A DNA stretch of 64,000 nt, taken from the NCBI RefSeq assembly GCF_001014615.2, contig NZ_LBCQ02000017.1, positions 62,001-126,000 on the forward strand, written 5' to 3'. Positions 25,052 to 32,875 of the stretch are shown here, one piece after another. A program made the position numbers and the translations under genes. The DNA is from Aquamicrobium sp. LC103 (lineage in GTDB: Bacteria; Pseudomonadota; Alphaproteobacteria; Rhizobiales; Rhizobiaceae). Numbering within the stretch: position 1 is the stretch's first letter; each line of letters begins with the position of its first letter. A model generated the notes under the pieces. The model was not told the origin of the DNA and made no database searches. It was given only the letters and a program-made list of their open reading frames with translations.

Positions 25052-26179
25052 TCAGGCCGCCATCGCCGGATCACCCGACAAGGCGTAGGTGCTCGATTTT
25101 GTGTTGAGGGCGGGTAGTGGCGTCAATTCCATGGTGCCGGCCGTGCTGTCCATGACAAGCATGGCCACAGTCGCCGTGAGCGCGCCATAGGGATTGGGAC
25201 GCGGCGGTCGGCAAACGGACCAGGGGTCCCCGAAATTGTCGCGCAGCGCCTCGACCAGATCGGCCTTGCTGATCTTGCCACCCTTGAGCAACAGTCGTTC
25301 GCGCACGCGGTGATCCCGATAAAGGCTGTCTGGCGTCGTGAGGATGCCGGTATCCTTGTATTTTGCGAGGCCGGCCACGCTGGTCCAGTGATTGGCATGC
25401 ACAATCATCCCGTCCGTTGGATAAACCGCGAAGGTTTCGGCCGGCGCGCATTCGAAATCAATGGCGACTCCATCGCGATGGCTGAGGATGAGATTGTTCG
25501 ACGTGAGCGTCTCCGTCGATGCGATCACTCCGATGGCCTGTGCATAGGTTTCCGCCTCGAGCACCTTGCGACGCACAAGCGCCAGCGGGACGCCGGGTTT
25601 GCGAAAATCCTGGTCGGATTCGATATAGTTGGCCGTAACCGCCAGACCATCCGCGTTCATGCCGGCCCGCGCCACAGCACCCGCCTCGGTGAATGTCAGG
25701 ACGTCAGGCCCGTCGTCGCGCCTTATCCGTACGACCACGGACGTCGATGCACATTCGGCCTTCCAGTCCCAATTGAGCGCGTGGATCAATTGGCCCGTCG
25801 CAGACGCCTGCGGCAGGATCACCACGCCGGTGCACCCGTCCGGCTCTTCCTTTTCGCGCTGCCTGTTCGCAACCACCCTCGCCTCGTGCAGAAGCTCCGT
25901 GCGGGCATTGAGGAGAACGATCGACTCGAACTCGACGCCGGCACCTTCCGCTATACCTTCCATTTCTTCCACCAATGTCGGCGCGAAATCGCGAATGCGC
26001 GGAAGATAGGATTCGACGTGTCGACGGATCGACGCGGTGTCGAGGCCACAGGCGGAGAACTGGGCGAGATAGTGCTCGATACCCCGCGCTATCCTTGCGG
26101 ATGCAAATGCTCCGTACTGCCGACCTCTGTCGCGAGGCCCTCCTGATATTTCGACGAACGGGAATTGCATGGGTTGCAT
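25052..26179 (-). CDS. C45 family autoproteolytic acyltransferase/hydrolase (acyl-CoA:6-aminopenicillanic acid acyltransferase-like)
   Basis: This protein (375 residues from ATG 26179) belongs to the N-terminal-nucleophile AAT family. In the penicillin enzyme a precursor cleaves itself before a Cys that becomes the nucleophile and N-terminus. The matching site is DGC-TGV with Cys-116, followed by HALNWDW and the VARAGMNADGLAVTANYI strand. Bacterial relatives hydrolyse N-acyl amino acids, acyl peptides or related amides. ATG 26179 has a GAGG ribosome-binding site; the upstream ATG at 26203 lies inside the TGCGCA palindrome and is unlikely to be used. The gene heads an operon with a dipeptide-type transporter, so its substrate is probably the imported amide or peptide. 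Confidence 0.85.
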   Translation of the reverse strand: MQPMQFPFVEISGGPRDRGRQYGAFASARIARGIEHYLAQFSACGLDTASIRRHVESYLPRIRDFAPTLVEEMEGIAEGAGVEFESIVLLNARTELLHEARVVANRQREKEEPDGCTGVVILPQASATGQLIHALNWDWKAECASTSVVVRIRRDDGPDVLTFTEAGAVARAGMNADGLAVTANYIESDQDFRKPGVPLALVRRKVLEAETYAQAIGVIASTETLTSNNLILSHRDGVAIDFECAPAETFAVYPTDGMIVHANHWTSVAGLAKYKDTGILTTPDSLYRDHRVRERLLLKGGKISKADLVEALRDNFGDPWSVCRPPRPNPYGALTATVAMLVMDSTAGTMELTPLPALNTKSSTYALSGDPAMAA

Positions 26180-26193
26180 CTCTGCCTCAATAT

Positions 26194-26206
26194 TTTTGCG
26201 CATAAA
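26194..26206. promoter_or_regulatory. TGCGCA-palindrome operator, copy C
   Basis: TTTTGCGCATAAA on the plus strand (the reverse of copies A and B), 15 bp upstream of the chosen C45 amidase start. It should control the amidase-permease-ATPase operon. Its closeness to the start codon suggests it overlaps the transcription start. Confidence 0.65.
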
Positions 26207-26262
26207 TTCGTAGCGGCATAAAATTCATCTGACAAGCGTCTTCGTGAAAGCGGGGGCCATTT

Positions 26263-26880
26263 TCATCCGGCCTCCCGCTCCGCCATCAGCCGGGCGATTG
26301 CCAGATCGCCACTTTCTCCGCGTTGCGCCAGATTGGCGATCACGCGCAGACGATCTTCCTGCGGATGCGTCTGGCTGAGCTTCTCGACCCCTTCGATCGC
26401 GCGAGCCTTCACGCGAAAGGAACGGATGTGCGGCAGGAGCGCCTCGACACGGCCCTGCGGCGCATCTTCCAGATGCCAGGCATCACCTCTCCTTGAGCTC
26501 AGCCTTTCCGCCGTGAGCTGAAGTACAGCAAGGCTTTCTGCTGAATCGTCAAGGGGCGTCAGCGTTCCCTGCACCTGGGCGGCGATATAGTTCCAGGTCG
26601 GAACCTGAGGCTTTTGCCGGTACCAGGCGCCGGATATGTAGGCGTTCGGACCGGAGAAAATCAGCAACGCGTTTTGGTCTGGATGAAAGCCGTCCGCCTG
26701 CGGATTTCGCCTCGCGATATGGCCGACGAGATCCATTTCCTCCGCCCCCATGGTTTCGAAAAACACCGGAGTAGCGGTGGCATGCATACCTTTCTCGTCG
26801 GTCGTCACGACCGCTGCAAAAGGATGGTCTCGAATGATCGAGCGGGGATTCGCGGCAGCATAATGCGAGGGAACGAACAT
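26263..26880 (-). CDS. PaiB-type FMN-binding protein
   Basis: This 205-residue protein is a PaiB homologue (PF04299): it starts MFVPSHYAA as family members do, then has the flavin-reductase-like barrel with AAVVTTDE, THPQE and WYRQKPQVPTWNYIAAQVQG (parts). PaiB was described with the sporulation/polyamine gene paiA of Bacillus and is often annotated as a negative regulator, but the fold suggests FMN or heme binding. ATG 26880 is used because family homology begins there; an ATG at 26913 lies inside operator copy D. It is divergent from the esterase gene, with the operator between them, and so belongs to the TGCGCA regulon. Confidence 0.85.
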   Translation of the reverse strand: MFVPSHYAAANPRSIIRDHPFAAVVTTDEKGMHATATPVFFETMGAEEMDLVGHIARRNPQADGFHPDQNALLIFSGPNAYISGAWYRQKPQVPTWNYIAAQVQGTLTPLDDSAESLAVLQLTAERLSSRRGDAWHLEDAPQGRVEALLPHIRSFRVKARAIEGVEKLSQTHPQEDRLRVIANLAQRGESGDLAIARLMAEREAG

Positions 26881-26903
26881 CGAAGGCAAAATTTCCCATT
26901 GAT

Positions 26904-26916
26904 TTTTGCGCATAAA
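26904..26916. promoter_or_regulatory. TGCGCA-palindrome operator, copy D (divergent promoter)
   Basis: TTTTGCGCATAAA between the divergent PaiB and esterase genes, 24 bp from the first start and 45 bp from the second. A weaker relative (TTTTACGCGAAAT) lies at about 26927-26939. One bound dimer could control both directions. Confidence 0.65.
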
Positions 26917-26960
26917 ATGTCAGAATTTTACGCGAAATCAAGTGGGGAACAGGAAGCAGA

Positions 26961-27947
26961 ATGACGATCGACCCGGATATCGAGGCCATGTTGGCAGCGG
27001 CCGCGCCCCGGCGTGTGACGCCAATACGCGAGGTTTCGGTCAAGGACATGCGCGCGGGTTATCGCACCCGATACAACGAGCGAAGCGTCATTCCATCCGA
27101 GCCCACATCGCAGCATCGGATCGAGATCGGGAAAGGAGCCGATGCGTTTGCCGTCGTGATCTACAAGCCGTTAGGGTCGGCCAAACCTCTACCGCTCATA
27201 ATCTATTTCCATGGCGGAGGTTTCGTACTCGGCGATGCCGAAGCGTATGAGCGCCAGTCTCGCAACATCGCGCTCGCCTGCAATTGCGCCGTCGCCTTCG
27301 TCGATTATCGGAAAGCGCCCGAATGCCCGTTTCCGGCAGCCGTGGACGACAGTGTAGCGGCGGCCCGATGGCTACTCGCCAGCGCATCCAAGCTGGGCCT
27401 GGACGCGAAGCGTGTGACGCTGATGGGCGACAGTGCCGGCGGCAATCTCGCCATCAACGTGGCCCGCTATTTCGGCGCGGAAAACCGGGACCTGTTCCGC
27501 CTGCTTTGCTTGCTCTATCCGGTCACCGACTTCAGACCGTATTTCGGCATGACCGCCGCGTCAGCTTCGGACGAAGAGTTTGCCCTCGGCAAGGGGCTGG
27601 ATTTCGACCACATGTGCTATTTTGGCGAGCAGTATCTGGTTGACGGCGCACTTGCCGACGATCCAAGTGCTTCTCCCATTGTCGCGACCGATCTCGACGT
27701 CCTGCCGGATACGGTCATCTTCGCAGCGCGAAACGACGTCCTTCGCGATCAGGGGTGCGCGCTCGCTGACCGCCTGTCGGCTCAGGGCGTGAGCGTGGAG
27801 TATCGCTGCTTTGATGCGATGATCCACAACTTCATGGGCCATAGTGCCGTATCAATCAAAGCCAAGGAAGCTTTCAACGACGTTATCCGACTGTTGAATG
27901 AGAGACTTGCTGTGCTCCACGGCGCCTGCGCCGAAAAGGTTGAGTAG
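26961..27947 (+). CDS. Alpha/beta hydrolase, hormone-sensitive-lipase family (esterase)
   Basis: This 328-residue protein shows the HSL-type oxyanion motif HGGG at 84-87, the nucleophile GDSAGG with Ser-158, the acid Asp-259 (in AARNDVLRDQG) and the base His-289 (in MIHNFMG). It is a cytoplasmic carboxylesterase or amidase-like hydrolase; no signal peptide is visible. It is divergent from the PaiB gene and shares operator copy D, placing it in the regulon with the C45 amidase, the serine hydrolase and the peptide transporter. It may remove an ester side chain from the imported compound, which is an inference. Confidence 0.85.
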   Translation: MTIDPDIEAMLAAAAPRRVTPIREVSVKDMRAGYRTRYNERSVIPSEPTSQHRIEIGKGADAFAVVIYKPLGSAKPLPLIIYFHGGGFVLGDAEAYERQSRNIALACNCAVAFVDYRKAPECPFPAAVDDSVAAARWLLASASKLGLDAKRVTLMGDSAGGNLAINVARYFGAENRDLFRLLCLLYPVTDFRPYFGMTAASASDEEFALGKGLDFDHMCYFGEQYLVDGALADDPSASPIVATDLDVLPDTVIFAARNDVLRDQGCALADRLSAQGVSVEYRCFDAMIHNFMGHSAVSIKAKEAFNDVIRLLNERLAVLHGACAEKVE

Positions 27948-28107
27948 CTGACGCGGGCGTGATTTCGAATTGGGGTACCGAAGCCTGTCAGCGAGATCGG
28001 ATGTGGACGCAAGACCGCGCCGGTGTTCGCCAAACAGCGACTATTCGCTCAGCACTGTCCATGGCGGGCGGTTTGGACCGGCCCCGGCTCTGCCGTCCGC
28101 GGGGAGC

Positions 28108-28590
28108 CTAGCGAATGAAAAGTTTCGGGGCGGTGACAAGACTCTCTACGTCGAGCCCAAAACCGTCGTATACGACGCTGCCATCGGGCGCGATAACGAC
28201 GAACCAAGGAGTACCGCCGGACCAGTATGCCTCCATGATCGCAGGCACTATCTCTGTTGAGGTGGAGTTGGCGGCGGCGTGCCCAAAGGGAACCCGTAGT
28301 CCGTATCGTCGCTGATTTTCCCGCAGACGGTCGAAGGTGTTGACGTCCGATCCTTCGAACACGGTCTGGATGGCTGCAAGGCCAACGCCTTTAAATTTCT
28401 CGGCAAGAGTCACGAATGCGGGAAAGCCGTGTGCATGGCAGCCCGCACACCAGTCCTGAAAGAAATAGAGTATTCTGAAGCCTTGCCCCAACTCTGCCAG
28501 GGACAAAGGGCCGCGCTCGTCGCCGCTTTCATCGATCCACCGGACATGCTCGAGCGGAGGTGCAGGCAGACCCACAATTCCCGTTTTCAT
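28108..28590 (-). CDS. Thioredoxin-like protein (TlpA/AhpC-TSA fold)
   Basis: This 160-residue protein has the thioredoxin-like redox motif W-C-A-G-C (in YFFQDWCAGCHAHGFPAF, the Cys pair near residues 48 and 51) and the cis-Pro strand GGTPWFVVIAPDG. ATG 28590 is preferred because GGGGAAG lies just before it; an ATG at 28602 directly abuts a strong hairpin. No signal peptide or membrane anchor is seen, so it is probably cytoplasmic. It is the third gene of the msrB-msrA unit and could recycle the methionine sulfoxide reductases, although an independent peroxidase-like role is possible. Confidence 0.8.
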   Translation of the reverse strand: MKTGIVGLPAPPLEHVRWIDESGDERGPLSLAELGQGFRILYFFQDWCAGCHAHGFPAFVTLAEKFKGVGLAAIQTVFEGSDVNTFDRLRENQRRYGLRVPFGHAAANSTSTEIVPAIMEAYWSGGTPWFVVIAPDGSVVYDGFGLDVESLVTAPKLFIR

Positions 28591-28604
28591 GAACTTCCCC
28601 ATGA

Positions 28605-28633
28605 GCGGCTCGCGGCGTTGTACCGCGAGCCGC
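28605..28633 (-). other. Very stable hairpin between msrA and the thioredoxin-like gene
   Basis: GCGGCTCGCGG and CCGCGAGCCGC form a perfect 11-bp GC-rich stem with a 7-nt loop, directly after the msrA stop and just before the ribosome-binding site of the thioredoxin-like gene. No T-tract follows, so it is more likely to attenuate, protect or block the transcript than to be a classic terminator. Confidence 0.5.
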
Positions 28634-28642
28634 GGGTTTACT

Positions 28643-29155
28643 TTAAACGGCAGCACCGGCCCTGTGCGGCAACACCCAATCGGGGCGTGCAAAATGGCAG
28701 GTATATCCGTTCGGAATACGTTCGAGATAATCCTGGTGCTCGGGCTCTGCCTCCCAGAAATCACCGACCGGCTCGACTTCGGTGACGGCCTTGTCCGGCC
28801 ATAGTCCCGAAGCATCGACGTCCGCGATCGTATCGAGCGCAACAGCCTTCTGCTGATCGCTGGTGAAATAGATCGCGGAACGATAGCTCGTGCCACGGTC
28901 GTTCCCCTGACGGTTCGGCGTCGTCGGATCATGGATCTGAAAAAAGAACTCGAGCAGCCGACGATATGTGATCTGCGAGGGATCGAAGTCGATCTCGATC
29001 GCCTCGGCATGGGTGCCGTGATTGCGATAGGTCGCATTCGGCACGTCGCCACCGGTGTACCCGACCCGGGTCGAGATCACACCGGGCAGCTTGCGGATGA
29101 GATCCTGCATGCCCCAAAAGCAGCCCCCCGCGAGAACAGCACGTTCAGTCTTCAT
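28643..29155 (-). CDS. msrA: Peptide-methionine (S)-S-oxide reductase MsrA
   Basis: This 170-residue protein carries the MsrA active-site motif GCFWG with catalytic Cys-12, followed by RVGYTGG, HAEAIEI and the RSAIYF strand. It reduces the S-epimer of methionine sulfoxide in proteins and free methionine with thioredoxin as the electron donor. Its ATG shares one base with the msrB stop (TGATG), showing tight coupling. Single-gene MsrA and MsrB with a downstream thioredoxin-like gene form a self-contained repair unit in the cytoplasm. Confidence 0.95.
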   Translation of the reverse strand: MKTERAVLAGGCFWGMQDLIRKLPGVISTRVGYTGGDVPNATYRNHGTHAEAIEIDFDPSQITYRRLLEFFFQIHDPTTPNRQGNDRGTSYRSAIYFTSDQQKAVALDTIADVDASGLWPDKAVTEVEPVGDFWEAEPEHQDYLERIPNGYTCHFARPDWVLPHRAGAAV

Positions 29156-29601
29156 CAGATGTCCTCCACCTGGTTGAGATATTCACCATAACCCTGCTCC
29201 ACCATCTCGTCGCGGGGCACGAAGCGCAGCGAAGCGGAATTGATGCAGTAGCGCAGGCCGCCGCGATCACCCGGTCCATCAGGGAAAACGTGGCCGAGAT
29301 GGCTGTCGCCATGCGTCGAACGCACCTCCGTCCGGATCATGCCGTGGCTTGTGTCACGCAGCTCGTTCACGTTTGCGGATTCGATCGGCTTGGTGAAGCT
29401 CGGCCATCCGCAGCCCGACTCGTATTTATCCGACGATGCGAACAGCGGTTCGCCCGAGACGATGTCGACATAGATGCCAGGTTCTTTGTTGTAGAGAAGC
29501 GCACCAGTTCCAGGACGTTCGGTCCCGCTCTGCTGCGTCACCCGATATTCCTCAGGCGACAGCCCGGCGATCGCAGCTTCTGTTTTCTTGTAGGCAGCCA
29601 T
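29155..29601 (-). CDS. msrB: Peptide-methionine (R)-S-oxide reductase MsrB, zinc-less type
   Basis: This 148-residue protein has the MsrB signature: SGCGWPSF at 62-69, HLGHVF at 101-106 and the catalytic [11 protein letters not shown] with Cys-119. The two CxxC zinc knuckles of many MsrB proteins are absent; the first would lie near [11 protein letters not shown]. Cys-64 is a candidate resolving cysteine. ATG 29601 is used because GAAGGAG lies 7 bases before it; Met codons at 29622 and 29631 lack such a site. It reduces the R-epimer of methionine sulfoxide and is the first gene of the msr unit. Confidence 0.9.
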   Translation of the reverse strand: MAAYKKTEAAIAGLSPEEYRVTQQSGTERPGTGALLYNKEPGIYVDIVSGEPLFASSDKYESGCGWPSFTKPIESANVNELRDTSHGMIRTEVRSTHGDSHLGHVFPDGPGDRGGLRYCINSASLRFVPRDEMVEQGYGEYLNQVEDI

Positions 29602-29706
29602 GAATTTCTCCTTCGAGCTCATGCCAGACAAAATGGATATTCGATCCGAAGGTGTCCAATACGCGGCGGCTATAGTTTCGATGTGCGGCTGACATGTCCC
29701 AAGAAT

Positions 29707-30582
29707 TCACGACCGCACATAACGCTCGATGAGCACACGGAGCTGTCGCAGTGCCGCTGCCGTTCCGGATCCCGAAATCGACTGAAATGCGACCGAGCGC
29801 GACAGCTCCAGCGTATCGACCGGGCGCAACGTCAGACCGTTAACGATTGCCGACCGCTCGGGCAGCATGCAAACACCTACGCCTTCCGCCACGGCTTGTT
29901 GAATCAAATCCTCCCGTTCGGACCTGAGACGCGGGATCATGATAATCGCGCGCTCGTGTAGATGGTTTTGCACGCGCGTGCGGAATTCGCATTGGAGCCG
30001 ATCGAGGTACGGTTGCTCCGACAGCTCGACAAGCGAAACCGAAGCCTGGTTTGCCAGGCTGTGCCCCTGTGCCATTGCCAATAACAGTCGCTCGTTGAAC
30101 ATTTCGACGGTAGCGACCTTGGTGTTTCCGGCTATTGGATCCGTGCAGAAACACCCGTCAATTTGGCCGCTGAGGAGGAGATCCAAACCCTGGTCGCGCG
30201 TAATCGGCTGGAGAACCAGTTCGAGCATCGGCATTTGGCGAAGGGCATGATTTAGGAAACCCGTAATCAGCGCCGGCGCGATGGTATTAACGATACCCAG
30301 CGTCAAGGTTTCACGGCGGCCGCGAACCCGATTGAGGGATATCGCCCGAACCCGCTGCTCACGATCTACGATTGCAGCGAATTCGGAGCGGATGTCGCGT
30401 CCGAGGGCTGTCAGTCGACTATCTTTTCCGTCGCGATAAACCAACGTTCCGCCCAACTCCTGTTCGAGCCGCTGTATCGCGCGGGTGAGTGTGGGCTGAG
30501 ACACCCCGCTTCGCATGGCCGCTTCGGTAAAATTGAGGGTGTCCGCCAGGTTCAGGAAATAGCGAATCTGGTTGAATTCCAT
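29707..30582 (-). CDS. LysR family transcriptional regulator
   Basis: This 291-residue protein has the LysR layout: winged helix at 1-60 (MEFNQIRYFLNLADTLNFTEAA start, with SGVSQPTLTRAIQRLEQELG as the recognition region) and a two-lobed effector domain from about 90. The GGAGGAAGAACA ribosome-binding site fixes the start at 30582. It is divergent from a zinc-free medium-chain reductase gene, its probable target, and head-on to nothing else. The effector is unknown; quinones or aldehydes would suit the target. Confidence 0.9.
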   Translation of the reverse strand: MEFNQIRYFLNLADTLNFTEAAMRSGVSQPTLTRAIQRLEQELGGTLVYRDGKDSRLTALGRDIRSEFAAIVDREQRVRAISLNRVRGRRETLTLGIVNTIAPALITGFLNHALRQMPMLELVLQPITRDQGLDLLLSGQIDGCFCTDPIAGNTKVATVEMFNERLLLAMAQGHSLANQASVSLVELSEQPYLDRLQCEFRTRVQNHLHERAIIMIPRLRSEREDLIQQAVAEGVGVCMLPERSAIVNGLTLRPVDTLELSRSVAFQSISGSGTAAALRQLRVLIERYVRS

Positions 30583-30646
30583 TGTTCTTCCTCCAGCGCC
30601 GACCTCAGTTCGAGCAAGCGCTGTCGACCGCAGCAATTAACGAGCC

Positions 30647-30665
30647 GCATGGAAACTATACATGC
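30647..30665. promoter_or_regulatory. Candidate LysR box
   Basis: GCATG and CATGC are perfect arms around a 9-bp AT-rich centre in the 210-bp gap between the LysR gene and its divergent neighbour. The position is typical for LysR autoregulation and target activation, but the arms are short. Confidence 0.35.
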
Positions 30666-30792
30666 CAGCTATTGGCAATTTTCGCTCCGCACTGCGACAA
30701 CTGAAATGACCAACGAACTACCAGCTTGCTACCCATACCCGCCAGCAAGCGGCATTTCCACCAGAGAGGCTAACGGCCAGGAGACAATTCCG

Positions 30793-31710
30793 ATGAAAGC
30801 AATTGTGGTAACGGATCAGTCTGCGGGGACGGCTGGGATGAAGCTGGTGGAACGGCCCGAGCCACAGGCAGCGATAAACGACGTGGTCGTTCAGGTTCAT
30901 GCGTCAGGATTCGTTCCGACTGAGCTGGAGTGGCCTTCGACCTGGGCCGATCGCCGCGACCGTGACCGGACGCCATCGATCCCTGGGCACGAGCTGGCCG
31001 GAGTGGTCACCGCTCTAGGCTATGGGACCACGGGGCTGTCGGTGGGACAGCGGGTGTTCGGCCTCGCGGATTGGCATCGAGATGGCACGCTGGCGGAGTA
31101 TGTAGCCATGGAGGCCCGTAACCTCGCGCCATTGCCGGGCGATGTCGACTTCATCGTCGGCGCGAGCTTACCGATATCGGGCCTGACCGCGTGGCAGGGA
31201 CTGTTTCAGCACGGCCGCCTTCAGGCAGGCCAGAGCGTCCTCAGTCACGGCGCGGCTGGCGCAGTGGGTTCGATGGTGACGCAACTCGCACGAGAGGCCG
31301 GCGCCCATGTCATCGGAACCGGACGTGCCGACGACCGTCAAAAGGCACTCGACTTCGGCGCAAATGAATTCGTCGATCTCGAGAACGACGCCCTGGAAGA
31401 CATAGGCGGAGTCGATCTGGTGTTCGATGTCATCGGCGGGGACATCCAGAAACGCTCCGCAGCCCTGATCCGAGCCGGAGGGATGCTGGTGACTGTCGTC
31501 GGGCCGGCTGAGTCACGGCCCACCGACGGCCTGGCGATTGACTTCGTTGTCGAGTCCGATCGTCGCCAACTGAATGAGATCGTCCAGCGCATACGGGACG
31601 GACGACTGCGGACGAACATCGGTAAAATCGCGACCCTCGACGATGCCGTCGCCACCTTTAACGCGACCGAGCGACGCGCGGGAAAGACGGTTGTCCGCGT
31701 TCGCTCGTGA
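30793..31710 (+). CDS. NADP-dependent medium-chain oxidoreductase (zinc-independent, quinone-oxidoreductase-like)
   Basis: This 305-residue protein has the MDR fold: a GroES-like N-terminal part with GHELAGVVTALG and a Rossmann half with SHGAAGAVGSMVTQLA. The catalytic-zinc Cys and the structural four-Cys lobe are absent, which places it with quinone oxidoreductases and enoyl reductases. An AGGAGA ribosome-binding site supports ATG 30793; an upstream open frame to 30649 is the divergent promoter region. It is likely activated by the divergent LysR regulator and may detoxify quinones or unsaturated carbonyls. Confidence 0.85.
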   Translation: MKAIVVTDQSAGTAGMKLVERPEPQAAINDVVVQVHASGFVPTELEWPSTWADRRDRDRTPSIPGHELAGVVTALGYGTTGLSVGQRVFGLADWHRDGTLAEYVAMEARNLAPLPGDVDFIVGASLPISGLTAWQGLFQHGRLQAGQSVLSHGAAGAVGSMVTQLAREAGAHVIGTGRADDRQKALDFGANEFVDLENDALEDIGGVDLVFDVIGGDIQKRSAALIRAGGMLVTVVGPAESRPTDGLAIDFVVESDRRQLNEIVQRIRDGRLRTNIGKIATLDDAVATFNATERRAGKTVVRVRS

Positions 31711-32172
31711 TGACTCCGAGGAACAGCCCTTCACCTGCAGCGTGAGCGTGCGCACGAATACGCAGAAGGCGGCAGAGAAAGGTTTCCGCTGTTTCTTGAC
31801 CGAGAGAGATGAGGCAACGGCGCAATGTCTGCTTGCCCTCCTCGCGTTGTCCAGCCGGACGGTCCCGCTCCCGGCGCCCTGGATTGCCGCAAGGCACCCG
31901 CGTGTCACTCACGCCGCCCGACCCCCTGACATTCGCAGATAGCAGATAATGTCGATGCTGCGATCGAGCTTGGGGCCGTGCCGGTCTCTGTCCATGCGCC
32001 GCTCTTTCCACTCTATCGATCGGATCGACAGAGTGCCGCAGCACGCAATGCCATTCTACGCTTGGCGGCGATTCCGGAAACGATGTTCCCATATGCCGCC
32101 AGAATTGAAAGTCTATTAATCTAGTCGACATTACAGATTTTGATACGCTTCCAGCATAACAAGGAGGCGCCG
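31711..32172. other. Intergenic region with a possible gene remnant
   Basis: No intact gene is supported in these 462 bp. The second half (31930-32124) reads as the C-terminal end of a protein without a start codon and is listed as a pseudogene. The last 50 bp hold an AAGGAGG ribosome-binding site for the class II aldolase and presumably the promoter of the organosulfur operon. Confidence 0.4.
31930..32124 (+). pseudogene. C-terminal remnant of an unidentified protein
   Basis: A 64-codon open frame follows an in-frame TGA and ends at TAG. It has no ATG and no ribosome-binding site, yet its translation looks protein-like, with an amphipathic helix (SAAARNAILRLAAI) and a hydrophobic strand (GAVPVSVHAPLFPLY). 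It may be the surviving 3' end of a deleted gene. I do not recognise the family. It could also be a chance open frame. Confidence 0.3.
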
Positions 32173-32862
32173 ATGAATACGGTCAGTGCAATTGAATTCG
32201 GTGAACAGATTCGATCGATCGAGGAGGGTTCGCCGATCCTCGGCCCTGAAGGCAAGGAATTGCGCCGCCAATTGCTGTCGGCGATCGAGCATCTACGTTC
32301 GCGCGGACTCCTCACCAACCCGCGCTCGGCCAATGCCAGCGTGCGTCTTACCGACACGGATGACCATGTCCTCGTTACCGCCCGCGGCATGACCGCAGAC
32401 ATCGGCGAAAACGATTTCGGCGTGGTGACGCTCGATGGTCAGTTTGTGAGTGGCAGCCTTGGGGCGGGCGTACGCTCGGTCATTGCAATGCACACCCATG
32501 CCTACAAGCGTCCGGGTGTCGGTGCCGTGATCCACACCCATTCGATCAATGCTACCGCCTTCGCGGTCGCCCAGGTTCCTATTCCCGTCCATTACGAACC
32601 CATGGTGACCCGGGGCCAAAAGGTACCCGTCCCGGTCAGCCCCTATGGGGAACGGAATTCCGGTGGGTTGGTCGGGCAGCTCGACGGTTTTCTGGCCACC
32701 CAGCCGGATACGCGCGCCGTCCTTCTGTCCAACCATGGATTGCTGGTGTTCGACGAGACGCCACAGGCCGCCGCACAGCTTGCCGCGACCATTGACGAGG
32801 CAGCGTCAATCTTCATTCGTGCCCAGGCTCTGGGTGGATCCCAGCCTTTCAATTTGAGCTGA
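32173..32862 (+). CDS. Class II aldolase/adducin family protein
   Basis: This 229-residue protein has the class II aldolase zinc site: HTH at 107-109, HTH at 121-123 and a further His in LLSNHGLLVF near 190. Family members cleave or epimerise sugar phosphates and related hydroxy compounds (fuculose- and ribulose-phosphate aldolases, methylthioribulose dehydratase). AAGGAGGCGCCG before ATG 32173 is a strong ribosome-binding site. It is the first gene of an operon with an SsuD-like monooxygenase, a sulfonate-type ABC transporter and a DszB-like desulfinase. It may therefore process the carbon part left after sulfur removal. Confidence 0.85.
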   Translation: MNTVSAIEFGEQIRSIEEGSPILGPEGKELRRQLLSAIEHLRSRGLLTNPRSANASVRLTDTDDHVLVTARGMTADIGENDFGVVTLDGQFVSGSLGAGVRSVIAMHTHAYKRPGVGAVIHTHSINATAFAVAQVPIPVHYEPMVTRGQKVPVPVSPYGERNSGGLVGQLDGFLATQPDTRAVLLSNHGLLVFDETPQAAAQLAATIDEAASIFIRAQALGGSQPFNLS

Positions 32863-32875
32863 TCAAGAGGCTCCC

